Part shown: positions 1 through 8,286 of the stretch, in pieces
Numbering within the stretch: position 1 is the first letter of the stretch
Layout of the letters: every line of letters starts with the position of its first letter
Notes under the pieces: generated by a model
Databases searched by the model: none
The model's input: the letters and a program-made list of their open reading frames with translations, nothing else
What the model was told of the DNA's origin: nothing
Assembly: GCF_002015085.1 (NCBI RefSeq)
Contig: NZ_MUXW01000041.1
Span: 5,930 to 69,929 of the forward strand
Length of the DNA: 64,000 nucleotides
Direction of reading: 5' to 3'
Source of the DNA: Glaesserella parasuis
GTDB taxonomy: Bacteria > Pseudomonadota > Gammaproteobacteria > Enterobacterales > Pasteurellaceae
Made by a program: the position numbers and the translations under genes

Positions 1-161
1 CATTGTTTTATAAGGGATATTTGATAGGAAAAGAACTCATTTAGTTGAAAAAGTGAAGAAAAGGGAGAAAAGCTAGGTGGTGTGATTGAATTGAGTGCAT
101 TTTTATCAAGAGAAGGGCATTTTTAGCCAATGCTATCATATGCCCTAGAAATACCTACGAA

Positions 162-941
162 TTAAAATTGCTCGCCATATTTAGGCTTTTCAATATTTGT
201 AAAGGTTTTATTTTGATTCTCTTTAATCATTTCAGAAATTTTTTGCGCAGAATCTTTAATACCCATCGCTTCAAAAGATGTTTTTAGTAAGGGTAATGCT
301 TGATATGTTGCCTGAGTATCGGGATATAAACGTAGCATTTCATCTACTCGATTAACAACCGCAACATAAGCCTTTCTTTCCATATAGAATTCGGCGATTT
401 TTAGTTCATGTTCAGCGAGGCGGTTTTTCAAATAAATCATCCAGTTTTGAGCATCTGAGGTGTATTGGCTATTTGGGTATTGAAAGGTAATTGTTTGGAA
501 ATTACCGTACGCATTTCGAATGTTCTCTATTGCTCTAGAGGCCCTGTTAATTCCGAAGAAATCTTGTATCCAATTATCGCCCAAACGTGCGTAGTTTAAT
601 CCTGCAAGGTAGTAAACATAATCCATGCTTGAGCTGTTTGGATGAGTTCTCGCAAAACGTTCTGCAACCTCTAATGCTTTGTAATATTCACCTAATTTAT
701 AGTTCGCATAAATCAAACTTAATTGAACTTGCTCATCATAAGCCCCTTGATTTGAGCGTAGATCAACTGCATCTAAATAGCGAATTGCATTGTTATAATC
801 ACCACCTTGTAAATATGCTTGTCCTTTGTCATAAAGTTCTTGAGAAGGAATACCCTCAAATTCATCTTTTTTAGAACCTGAACAACCAACAACAAGAAGC
901 CCTGCAAGGACTAAAGAAGCAAGAGAATAAAATTTACGCAT
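162..941 (-). CDS. bamD: Outer membrane protein assembly factor BamD
   Basis: A 259-aa lipoprotein of the BAM complex, which inserts beta-barrel proteins into the outer membrane; BamD is its essential periplasmic lipoprotein. The N-terminus is a short hydrophobic signal ending in a lipobox (LLVVGC, lipidated Cys20). The rest is alpha-helical with TPR-like repeats (YDKGQAYLQGGDYNNAIRYL, then YKLGEYYKALEVAERF), and the length matches the family. It is divergent from rluD, the conserved bamD/rluD pairing of gammaproteobacteria. No gene is visible in the 161 bases between its stop codon and the window edge. Confidence 0.95.
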   Translation of the reverse strand: MRKFYSLASLVLAGLLVVGCSGSKKDEFEGIPSQELYDKGQAYLQGGDYNNAIRYLDAVDLRSNQGAYDEQVQLSLIYANYKLGEYYKALEVAERFARTHPNSSSMDYVYYLAGLNYARLGDNWIQDFFGINRASRAIENIRNAYGNFQTITFQYPNSQYTSDAQNWMIYLKNRLAEHELKIAEFYMERKAYVAVVNRVDEMLRLYPDTQATYQALPLLKTSFEAMGIKDSAQKISEMIKENQNKTFTNIEKPKYGEQF

Positions 942-1077
942 AATGATTTACCTATAAAAAGTGTCTGCAAACTGAAAGTTAATGTACAATGCTATTCGAC
1001 CTAGCATTGTTCGTAAAGTTCGTACGAAAATGCTCATATTCTACAATAAGAAAACATAATTTGGAATTTTATCATTA

Positions 1078-2055
1078 ATGACTCAACAAATAACATTACA
1101 AACTGAAGTAACTTCAGATTTATTAGGTGCAAGATTAGATCAAGCGCTCGCTCAACTTTTCCCCGATTATTCTCGTTCACGCATTAAAGTTTGGATCGAA
1201 AGTGATCTCGTTTCGGTCAATGGCAAGATTGTGAATAAAGCTCGTGAGAAAGTATTCGGCGGTGAATTAATTGAAATTCAAGCGGAAATTGAAGAAGAAA
1301 TCCGTTTTGAACCGCAAGATATTCCATTAAATATCGTTTATGAAGATGATGATATTTTAGTGATTAACAAACCTAAAGATTTAGTGGTTCACCCTGGGGC
1401 TGGCAATCCAGATGGCACGGTGTTAAATGCTTTATTACACCATTATCCTCAAATTGCAGAAGTGCCTCGAGCTGGGATTGTACATCGTTTGGATAAAGAT
1501 ACCACAGGTTTGATGGTAGTAGCTAAAACTGTTCCTGCTCAAACTCACCTCGTCACTGCTTTGCAAAGACGTGAAATTACTCGTGAATATGAAGCCGTAG
1601 CAAGCGGTATTATGACACAAGGAGGCAAAGTTGATGAACCAATGGCTCGCCACCCAACTAAGCGTACCGCAATGGCTGTTCACCCAATGGGAAAACCTGC
1701 AGTAACACATTATCGTATTATGGAACGTTTCCGTAATTACAGCCGTTTACGCTTACGCTTAGAAACTGGGCGTACTCACCAAATTCGTGTTCATATGGCA
1801 CATATTGCCCACCCATTGTTAGGCGATCAATTATATGGCGGTCGTCCTCGTCCACCCAAAGGGGCAAGCGGTGAGTTTTTAGAGGTTTTACGCAATTTTA
1901 AACGTCAAGCATTACACGCAACAATGCTTCGCTTGCATCACCCTATCACTGGTGAACTGATGGAATGGCACGCTCCATTACCTGATGATTTTGTTGAATT
2001 AATTGAGGCATTAAAAGCGGATTATTTATTGCATAAAGATGAGTTAGATTATTAA
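1078..2055 (+). CDS. rluD: 23S rRNA pseudouridine(1911/1915/1917) synthase RluD
   Basis: A 325-aa RluA-family pseudouridine synthase that modifies helix 69 of 23S rRNA. An N-terminal S4-like RNA-binding domain (about residues 18-75, with the SRSRIKVWI segment) precedes the catalytic domain, which has the signature HRLDKDTTG and the catalytic Asp139. Later family motifs RREITREYEAV and LETGRTHQIRVHMAHI are present. Length and start fit the family. The gene is divergent from bamD; the usual downstream partner yfiH/pgeF is absent and a tRNA-Ser gene on the other strand follows instead. Confidence 0.96.
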   Translation: MTQQITLQTEVTSDLLGARLDQALAQLFPDYSRSRIKVWIESDLVSVNGKIVNKAREKVFGGELIEIQAEIEEEIRFEPQDIPLNIVYEDDDILVINKPKDLVVHPGAGNPDGTVLNALLHHYPQIAEVPRAGIVHRLDKDTTGLMVVAKTVPAQTHLVTALQRREITREYEAVASGIMTQGGKVDEPMARHPTKRTAMAVHPMGKPAVTHYRIMERFRNYSRLRLRLETGRTHQIRVHMAHIAHPLLGDQLYGGRPRPPKGASGEFLEVLRNFKRQALHATMLRLHHPITGELMEWHAPLPDDFVELIEALKADYLLHKDELDY

Positions 2056-2060
2056 ATGAG

Positions 2061-2090
2061 AAAAAAATCCCCAAACCTATGTCTGGGGAT
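2061..2090 (-). terminator. Rho-independent terminator, probably of the tRNA-Ser transcript
   Basis: The inverted repeat ATCCCCA (2067-2073) / TGGGGAT (2084-2090) is followed, when read on the minus strand, by a run of seven T. That orientation suits the minus-strand tRNA-Ser gene. The hairpin also lies just behind rluD on the plus strand but has no T-run there. Confidence 0.7.
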
Positions 2091-2174
2091 AAAACGAAAA
2101 AAGTATAAAATACTTAAAATTTAACCAAGGAAATATCTATGAAAACAGTAAGGAATCTCTCTATTTATATTGAA

Positions 2175-2264
2175 TGGCGGTGAGAGGGGGATTCGAACCC
2201 CCGATACAGTTTCCCATATACACGCTTTCCAGGCGTGCTCCTTCAACCACTCGGACATCTCACC
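2175..2264 (-). tRNA. tRNA-Ser (anticodon GGA)
   Basis: Read on the minus strand this is a 90-nt class II tRNA. It has the acceptor stem GGTGAGA/TCTCACC, discriminator G, an encoded CCA end, anticodon loop CTGGAAA with anticodon GGA inside a CACGC/GCGTG stem, a long variable arm, and a T-arm with GGTTCGAATCC. The G73 discriminator and long variable arm are serine tRNA features. It stands alone between rluD and bolA. Confidence 0.96.
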
Positions 2265-2374
2265 GAATCAATAAAAAATGTGCATTAAAATGCACATTTG
2301 AAAGACGTGCGAACTATACTGATTTTTCATAGTCTAATCAAGTATTTTCTTCAAAAAATAAAATAAATTGTGAA

Positions 2375-2686
2375 TTAATGTCCGTGTCCTAAGCAATTTG
2401 TTGATGATGGAACTTCTTCGCCTCGAGCTTTCCATTCTGTTGGGGTGTAAAGATGTAAGGCTAAGGCGTGAACGCCGTTGGCTAATTCTTCTGCAAGGCA
2501 GGCATAAATAGCTTGGTGGCGAGCAACAGGACGTTTGTTTTCAAAGAGTTCACTAACCATTGTCACTTTAAAATGTGACTCTGAGCCTCGTCCAGAGCTA
2601 TGGCGATGGCTCTCGTTTTCAATATAAAGCGTCACTGGGTTAAATTGTGTTTGTAATTTTTCGACAATAGTTTGTTCAACAGACAT
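2375..2686 (-). CDS. bolA: BolA family protein
   Basis: A 103-aa BolA/IbaG-type protein. It has the KH-like fold region with the helix-containing motif RPVARHQAIYACLAEEL and the His of FKVTMVS..H context typical of BolA proteins, which bind monothiol glutaredoxins and act in Fe-S and stress physiology. The length equals that of Haemophilus BolA. The C-terminus has an unusual Cys-Leu-Gly-His-Gly-His tail that could bind metal. It is divergent from yajG, with only 83 bases between the starts. Confidence 0.88.
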   Translation of the reverse strand: MSVEQTIVEKLQTQFNPVTLYIENESHRHSSGRGSESHFKVTMVSELFENKRPVARHQAIYACLAEELANGVHALALHLYTPTEWKARGEEVPSSTNCLGHGH

Positions 2687-2769
2687 TTTTTATCCTTTTG
2701 GTTTGGAAATTTGGGTGGAATAATACTATACTTTGCATTAATTTTAATTGAGATTATCAAGGATCCTAT

Positions 2770-3357
2770 ATGAAATTTAATAAAAAAACATTTTTAGTTG
2801 CCACTACGCTTGCAACCGCATTATTAGCAGGCTGTCAATCTCAGTCAAATACACTGACGTTCACTACACCAGCACCGACCGCAATGTTTAATACTCATAA
2901 TCAAACAGCGTTAGTGAATGTGAGTACACAAGATTTGCGTACATCGGCTGAAGTAGCAAGCTATACCAGTGCTGGCAATGTTAATCGTTTAAGTGCTGTG
3001 CCAACGGTGACACAGTTATACCAACAAGCAATGCAACAAAATCTGAACAGCAAAGGTTTTACTGTAGTTTCTGGTGCTGGAAATGCGAATGTGATTGTGA
3101 ATATTCGTCAATTTTTTGCTAATGTGGAACAAGGAAATGTTCGCTATAAAGTAACCGCTAATGTTGGTGTAGAGGTTGTTGTTCAAGGTGCGAGAGGTCA
3201 TTTTGCGAAAAACTTTAATACCTCCCGTTCTTATGAAGGGGCGTTTGGTGCAAATAATAATGAAATTCATAAGGTGTTAGGTCAAGCGTATAGTGAGTCT
3301 ATTCAGGCAATCTATAACGATAATGAAATTAGTAACGCTATTCATCAATTTAAGTAA
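2770..3357 (+). CDS. yajG: YajG-family outer membrane lipoprotein
   Basis: A 195-aa lipoprotein. The signal peptide ends in the lipobox LLAGC with lipidated Cys22. The mature part resembles YajG lipoproteins (an N-terminal strand-rich section, then LYQQAMQQNLNSKGFTVV and a repeat-like C-terminal section). The function is unknown in the family; in Enterobacteria yajG sits near bolA and ampG, which agrees with the bolA neighbour here. A good start lies 7 bases after an AAGGA ribosome site. Confidence 0.75.
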   Translation: MKFNKKTFLVATTLATALLAGCQSQSNTLTFTTPAPTAMFNTHNQTALVNVSTQDLRTSAEVASYTSAGNVNRLSAVPTVTQLYQQAMQQNLNSKGFTVVSGAGNANVIVNIRQFFANVEQGNVRYKVTANVGVEVVVQGARGHFAKNFNTSRSYEGAFGANNNEIHKVLGQAYSESIQAIYNDNEISNAIHQFK

Positions 3358-3578
3358 CAATGTAGAAGCGGTAAGATTGAGATAATCTTTTGGAGATTAT
3401 CCGTATTATGTAGCAAAAATAGTAGGGAGGCCAGGCTTGGCGTCCATTCTCTAAATTTGCAAACAATCTATAATCAACGGGTATTCGGCGTTCATTGTAT
3501 AAAAAAGCTTGTATATTTATTACATAATACTGCCTGCTTACCTTTAGGATAAAACCTACCCACATTTCAATAGCAATA
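3358..3578. other. Intergenic region yajG-rsmE with imperfect hairpins
   Basis: About 220 bases with no convincing gene. It contains a GATAATC/GATTATC hairpin (around 3380-3402) that may end the yajG transcript, and an imperfect palindrome GGAGGCC-AGGCTT-GGCGTCC around 3425-3445, GC-rich compared with its surroundings. A 71-codon reading frame on the minus strand here has no recognisable protein character. Confidence 0.35.
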
Positions 3579-4313
3579 ATGAGAATACCAAGAATTTACC
3601 ACCCAGAAGCCCTTGCTGGCAAAAGCCACTGTATCTTGAGTGAAGATGCCTTTAACCACGTTGGGCGTGTTTTGCGTATGGGCGAGGGGGCTGAACTTGT
3701 TTTATTTGATGGCTCTAACCATATTTTTAATGCGATCATTGATAACGTATCCAAAAAGCAGATCAGCGTAAAAATCCAAAATAGCCAACTGGACGATAGA
3801 GAGTCGCCGTTACCTATCCATTTAGGGCAAGTGATTTCCCGTGGAGATCGAATGGAGTTTACCATTCAAAAATCGGTTGAATTGGGGGTAACTACCATTA
3901 CACCATTATGGTCAGAACGCTGTGGTGTAAAATTAGATGGCGAGCGTCAAGATAAAAAAATCCAACAATGGCAAAAAATTGCAATATCGGCTTGTGAGCA
4001 ATGTGGACGGAACATTATTCCTGAAATTCGCCCGATAATGAAGCTGACCGATTGGTGCCAAGAACAAGATGGAATGCTCAAACTAAATCTTCACCCTCGT
4101 GCTAAATACAGTTTGAAATCGTTACCGAATATACCCAAAGAGGGCGTACGTTTGTTGATTGGTTCGGAAGGTGGGCTTTCTTCTGAAGAGATTGCAATGA
4201 CAGAAGCGGAGAATTTTACGGAAGTTTTACTTGGAAAACGTATTTTACGCACAGAAACGGCTTCACTTGCCACGATCACGGCATTACAAATGCTTTATGG
4301 AGATCTCAGCTAA
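3579..4313 (+). CDS. rsmE: 16S rRNA (uracil(1498)-N(3))-methyltransferase RsmE
   Basis: A 244-aa SPOUT-class methyltransferase that methylates U1498 of 16S rRNA using S-adenosylmethionine. Visible family motifs are the N-terminal PUA-like part (HVGRVLRMGEGAELVLFDG), the central KSVELGVTTITPLWSERC, and the C-terminal knot motifs LLIGSEGGLSSEEI and LGKRILRTETASL. It is the first gene of a tight run rsmE-yqgE-yqgF: its stop is followed immediately by the yqgE start. The order matches E. coli except that gshB is missing. Confidence 0.95.
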   Translation: MRIPRIYHPEALAGKSHCILSEDAFNHVGRVLRMGEGAELVLFDGSNHIFNAIIDNVSKKQISVKIQNSQLDDRESPLPIHLGQVISRGDRMEFTIQKSVELGVTTITPLWSERCGVKLDGERQDKKIQQWQKIAISACEQCGRNIIPEIRPIMKLTDWCQEQDGMLKLNLHPRAKYSLKSLPNIPKEGVRLLIGSEGGLSSEEIAMTEAENFTEVLLGKRILRTETASLATITALQMLYGDLS

Positions 4314-4871
4314 ATGATGAATTTACAAGGACAATTTTTGATTGCCACGCTTGATATGAATGATGACTATTTTGATCGTGCGGTGATCTACATTTGTGAA
4401 CATAATGAACACGGGGCAATGGGCATAATGATCAACTCACCGACAGATCTGTCCGTGATGGAATTGCTCGCCAAAATGGATTTTTTAATGGCAAATGAAC
4501 GCAATTACACCAAAGATCAGCTGGTTCTCAGTGGTGGACCTGTGGGGCAAGAGCGTGGTTTTATTTTGCATACCGCAACCGATCAGCTCTTTTTACATAG
4601 CTATCCAACCGCTGATGATTTAATGCTTACCACATCGGGGGATATTTTAGACACCTTTGGACGACAAGATGCCCCCGCTGATTTTATCGTCTGCTTAGGC
4701 TGTTGCACTTGGAAGGCCGATCAGCTTGAGCAAGAAATTGCACGCAATTACTGGGTAACTGCCCCTGCGTCCCATAAAATTCTTTTTGAAACAGGTTATT
4801 TAGATCGTTGGAGCGAAGCGAATGCATTACTGGGTATCGAAGGCATTTTAGCTAAAGCAGGGAGAGCCTAA
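4314..4871 (+). CDS. yqgE: YqgE/AlgH family protein
   Basis: A 185-aa UPF0301 (YqgE/AlgH) protein. Typical motifs are LQGQFLIATLDMNDDYFDRA at the N-terminus, GAMGIMINSP, and VLSGGPVGQERGFILH. The biochemical role is not established; the conserved linkage to yqgF is the main clue. The start directly abuts the rsmE stop, and the stop overlaps the yqgF start by one base (TAATG), so translation is probably coupled. Confidence 0.92.
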   Translation: MMNLQGQFLIATLDMNDDYFDRAVIYICEHNEHGAMGIMINSPTDLSVMELLAKMDFLMANERNYTKDQLVLSGGPVGQERGFILHTATDQLFLHSYPTADDLMLTTSGDILDTFGRQDAPADFIVCLGCCTWKADQLEQEIARNYWVTAPASHKILFETGYLDRWSEANALLGIEGILAKAGRA

Positions 4872-5287
4872 TGAGCCAAACTGTGCTTGCCTTTGATTTT
4901 GGAACAAACAGTATTGGCTGTGCCGTTGGACAAAGTATTACGGGCACGGCACAGGGTTTGTCTGCGTTTAAAGCTCAAGATGGCATACCGAATTGGGAGC
5001 AGATTGGCAAAGTGATTGCACAATGGCAACCAGATCTCTTAGTTGTCGGCTTACCGCTTAATATGGACGGTACGGAGCAACCGCTCACGCAAAGAGCCAA
5101 AAAGTTTGCCAAGCGCCTAAACGGACGCTTTAATTTGCCCGTTGAATTACAAGATGAACGCTTAACCACCGTAGAAGCAAAATCAGAAATTTTTGCCAGA
5201 GGCGGTTTTAAAGCTCTCAAAAAAGGCAAAGTCGATGCGATTTCCGCTTGTTTAATTTTAGAAAGTTGGTTTGAACAGCAATCATAA
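4871..5287 (+). CDS. ruvX: Putative pre-16S rRNA nuclease / Holliday junction resolvase-like YqgF
   Basis: A 138-aa RNase H-fold YqgF protein implicated in 16S rRNA 5'-end maturation. The first catalytic Asp is in LAFDFGTNSIGCA (Asp9), followed by VVGLPLNMDGTEQPLT, the ELQDERLTTVEA motif, and the C-terminal acidic residue in KVDAISACLILE. Length is normal. Overlapping stop and start with yqgE indicate one operon. It converges on the dGTPase-like gene with only 18 bases between stop codons. Confidence 0.93.
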   Translation: MSQTVLAFDFGTNSIGCAVGQSITGTAQGLSAFKAQDGIPNWEQIGKVIAQWQPDLLVVGLPLNMDGTEQPLTQRAKKFAKRLNGRFNLPVELQDERLTTVEAKSEIFARGGFKALKKGKVDAISACLILESWFEQQS

Positions 5288-5305
5288 AATATAGCAGTTT
5301 TGAAT

Positions 5306-6628
5306 CTATAAACTTTGATACAACTTAAACGCTTGCCCATCAGACATACTCGCAAGGTAGTCACAAATCACTCTTGGACGTTGCTGTTCATCTGCTTGTA
5401 TCCAACGTTCCGCCACAGATTTAGGCAGTAAGCGGGTTGGATCGCAACTTAGCATATCAAACAGATCCATTAAAATTCGCTGACCTTTATATTCCACCCG
5501 TTGCGTTTTGACATCACAAATAACATATTGATAGACAAAGGTTTTTAGTACATCTAACACCGCTTGTACTTCCGTTGGTAATATCGCATTAAAACGCAGT
5601 AGTGGCTCTTCAAACGCTGCTGTTTCTGCCCATTTTACATTTGTCACAAAATAATTGACTAGCGCTCCAATAACATCTTTGCGTTCGTAGCGGTGAGTTG
5701 AGAACAATTTTTTGCTGATGTCAGGTAACATTTTTTGAATCCAAGCTGATTTACATTGAGAGAAGGCTTGTTCCGCATTTTGCCACGATTGCGGCGTGAC
5801 CATTCCGCCAACAATCGCATCTTCTAAGTCGTGAACCCCATAAGCAATATCATCAGCCAGCTCCATAATACTGCAATCTAAGGATTTATAACGGGTTTTG
5901 TGGGGGAATTGTGGATCTTGGCTTATTTCAATTTGTTGAAATAACTCTCTATCTGTAACGGAAAGCGGTTCAAGTACCCAGTCAAAAAAGTGAGCGTCTG
6001 CACGGAAAATCCCCTTGCTTGTTTTTAGATCGTGCAAGTTGATATAACGGCTATTTGGAATGGCTTTTGGGCTTTGTGGCTGAGTTAAATCAATAAAGGT
6101 AGGATATTTGATGATACCCAACAAGGTGCGACGCGTCAGATTCATTCCTGCATTTTGGGTATAAGGCTCAAGCTGAGTGACAATGCGAAAGGACTGAGCA
6201 TTTCCTTCAAAACCACCAAAATCCTGCATTTTATAATTCAATGCCATTTCACCGCCGTGCCCAAAAGGGGGATGACCAATGTCGTGAGCAAAGCATAGGG
6301 ATTCCGTCAAACTACGAGAAGGCAATAAAGCGGTGGGATCTTCACTGAATTTTGCAAATTTTGAATTGGAACAGACAGCTTGAAAGCCTTGCCTATCTTC
6401 CGCCAATTTTGCTCTTAAGCTACTGCCAATTTGGGCAACCTCTAAAGAGTGGGTTAAGCGTGTGCGATAAAAATCATCTTCGCCCACTGCGTGAATTTGT
6501 GTTTTAGCTTGTAAGCAACGAAAGGCTTCCGAGTGTAAAATGCGTCCCCGATCTCGTTGGAAAGGGGAACGGTGATCTTGTTCGCGTTGTTTGTCTGCAA
6601 TAAAACGTGATGTCCAAGCTGAATCCAT
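5306..6628 (-). CDS. dgt: dGTPase-like HD-domain deoxynucleotide triphosphohydrolase
   Basis: A 440-aa HD-superfamily dNTP triphosphohydrolase of the dGTPase-like type, hydrolysing dNTPs to nucleoside and tripolyphosphate. Metal-binding HD motifs are visible: RLTHSLEV, and CFAHDIGHPPFGHGGE with the tandem His-Asp. A third, DDIAYGVHDLEDAI, lies downstream. The ATG at 6628 is chosen over an upstream in-frame GTG at 6649 because a perfect AGGAGG lies 8 bases before it. The gene is divergent from rlmD. Which dNTP is preferred cannot be read from sequence. Confidence 0.92.
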   Translation of the reverse strand: MDSAWTSRFIADKQREQDHRSPFQRDRGRILHSEAFRCLQAKTQIHAVGEDDFYRTRLTHSLEVAQIGSSLRAKLAEDRQGFQAVCSNSKFAKFSEDPTALLPSRSLTESLCFAHDIGHPPFGHGGEMALNYKMQDFGGFEGNAQSFRIVTQLEPYTQNAGMNLTRRTLLGIIKYPTFIDLTQPQSPKAIPNSRYINLHDLKTSKGIFRADAHFFDWVLEPLSVTDRELFQQIEISQDPQFPHKTRYKSLDCSIMELADDIAYGVHDLEDAIVGGMVTPQSWQNAEQAFSQCKSAWIQKMLPDISKKLFSTHRYERKDVIGALVNYFVTNVKWAETAAFEEPLLRFNAILPTEVQAVLDVLKTFVYQYVICDVKTQRVEYKGQRILMDLFDMLSCDPTRLLPKSVAERWIQADEQQRPRVICDYLASMSDGQAFKLYQSL

Positions 6629-6698
6629 TTTATTTTCCTCCTTAGTCACAGTTTAGGCTATAATAGCGGATAATTCTTTTTGTTTAAACCTTATTCAA

Positions 6699-8039
6699 AT
6701 GGCACTTTTTTATTCTGATAATTCCGCAAAAAAATCCGCAAAACCGACCGCTTTACAGATCTTTCATATCCAATCTTTAGACTATCAAGGATTAGGCGTG
6801 GCGAAAGTCAATGGCAAAACGTGGTTTATTGAAAATGCGTTGCCGAATGAAAAGGTGGAAGCCAAGATTATTGAAGATAAACGCCAATATGGACGAGCGA
6901 CAGCGGTACGATTTCTACAAAAATCCGCAGATCGCCAAACGCCATTTTGTTCAATCTATAGACAATGCGGTGGCTGTCAAATGCAACATATTCCACTGGC
7001 TTTACAGCGAGAAACCAAGCAACAGACGCTTTTTAACCGTTTACAGAAACTTCAAGCAGAGCCTATCGCATTTGAGCCAATGCTTATAGGACAAGGTATA
7101 AACTACCGCCGTAGAGCAAAGCTGAGTATGGTGGTTCAAAAAAATACCTTAGTGGTCGGCTTTCGCCAAGCGAATACGCAAGAGATTATCCCTCTAAATC
7201 ATTGTGATATTCTTGAGCCTGAACTTAATACGCTTTTACCCAAATTACAGCAACTTTTTGCCAGTTGGAAAAATAAAAAACAGTTAGGGCATATTGAGCT
7301 GGTTCAGGCGGATAATGGGGTGGCATTGCTGTTACGCCATATCGGCGAACTTCATTCACAAGATAGTGATAAATTACAACGCTTTGCGGAACAAGAAGAT
7401 CTTTTGTTATTCGTGATGACGGATAAAGATCAGATTAGTCAGTGGCGTGGTGAAGTTCCGTATTATCAAATCAACGGCTTAACGCTTCACTTTTCGATCC
7501 GTGATTTTACTCAAATCAACCGAGAAATGAACAAGCAAATGGTGAACAAAGCGATAGCGTGGCTCGATCTGCAACCGACGGATCGTGTGCTTGATCTCTT
7601 CTGCGGAATGGGGAATTTTACCTTGCCTATCGCACCGCTTGTTGAAGAAGTGGTTGGTATAGAAGGGGTTGAGCCGATGGTTGCACAAGCCAAACAGAAT
7701 GCTCAAACAAATCAGATTAACAATGCGAAGTTCTACCAAACGGATCTGGATAAACCTTTTGTGGATCAGCCTTGGGCGAAAGCACATTTTAACAAAGTAC
7801 TACTAGACCCAGCACGCAACGGGGCTTACTTCGCCTTAGATCATCTTTGCGAGTTACAACCAGAGCGGATCGTGTATGTTTCTTGCAATCCAGCCACCTT
7901 AGTCCGAGATGCTGAAAAACTGATTGCAAAAGGATACCGTTTAAGCCAATCCGCAATGATTGATATGTTTCCCCATACGGCACATTTGGAGTCGATTTCG
8001 TTGTTTGAAAGAAGAACAAAGAATAGGTTCTCTAATTAA
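6699..8039 (+). CDS. rlmD: 23S rRNA (uracil(1939)-C(5))-methyltransferase RlmD
   Basis: A 446-aa RNA methyltransferase of the RumA/TrmA family that makes m5U1939 in 23S rRNA. An N-terminal TRAM domain (about residues 18-75) is followed by the iron-sulfur cysteines of CSIYRQCGGCQMQ plus a later Cys in NHCD. The SAM-binding section has VLDLFCGMGNFTLP, and the C-terminal catalytic Cys is in YVSCNPATLVRD. All key residues are present and length is normal. Only 70 bases separate it from the divergent dGTPase-like gene. Confidence 0.95.
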   Translation: MALFYSDNSAKKSAKPTALQIFHIQSLDYQGLGVAKVNGKTWFIENALPNEKVEAKIIEDKRQYGRATAVRFLQKSADRQTPFCSIYRQCGGCQMQHIPLALQRETKQQTLFNRLQKLQAEPIAFEPMLIGQGINYRRRAKLSMVVQKNTLVVGFRQANTQEIIPLNHCDILEPELNTLLPKLQQLFASWKNKKQLGHIELVQADNGVALLLRHIGELHSQDSDKLQRFAEQEDLLLFVMTDKDQISQWRGEVPYYQINGLTLHFSIRDFTQINREMNKQMVNKAIAWLDLQPTDRVLDLFCGMGNFTLPIAPLVEEVVGIEGVEPMVAQAKQNAQTNQINNAKFYQTDLDKPFVDQPWAKAHFNKVLLDPARNGAYFALDHLCELQPERIVYVSCNPATLVRDAEKLIAKGYRLSQSAMIDMFPHTAHLESISLFERRTKNRFSN

Positions 8040-8191
8040 TGAATTCCTATGTAGACTTAAGTTATAATGTTCTTACTTTTGTCGCAGCCAAAGTAAACTA
8101 TTTTTCATATATGGTTAAAATAGAGGAGATGTTAGATACAAACCCAGAACATTTTTTTAACAAAAAAGCGATTTTTTAATAAAAAAAAGTA

Positions 8192-8219
8192 TTGCATTTC
8201 ATAAAAAAACTTATATATT
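8192..8219 (+). promoter_or_regulatory. Candidate sigma-70 promoter of the dpp operon
   Basis: TTGCAT (8192-8197) and TATATT (8214-8219) with 16-bp spacing lie 68 bases upstream of dppA in an A/T-rich stretch. The match is moderate. The roughly 65-base leader that would result is a usual length for a regulated leader, but no specific operator is seen. Confidence 0.4.
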
Positions 8220-8286
8220 CCATTCTGTCAGGTAAAAATTAACCCTTCAAACACAACAAAAAACAACTATCACTTGGAGTGAAATA

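Noticed and set aside
1..161. Possible gene end left of bamD
   Set aside because: No frame with protein character or terminator was found in these 161 bases.
3350..3565. 71-codon minus-strand frame between yajG and rsmE
   Set aside because: It lies over hairpins and a GC-rich palindrome; no family resemblance and no good ribosome site.
6629..6649. GTG at 6649 as start of the dGTPase-like gene
   Set aside because: The AGGAGG ribosome site at 6637-6642 lies inside this extension and is ideally spaced for the ATG at 6628.
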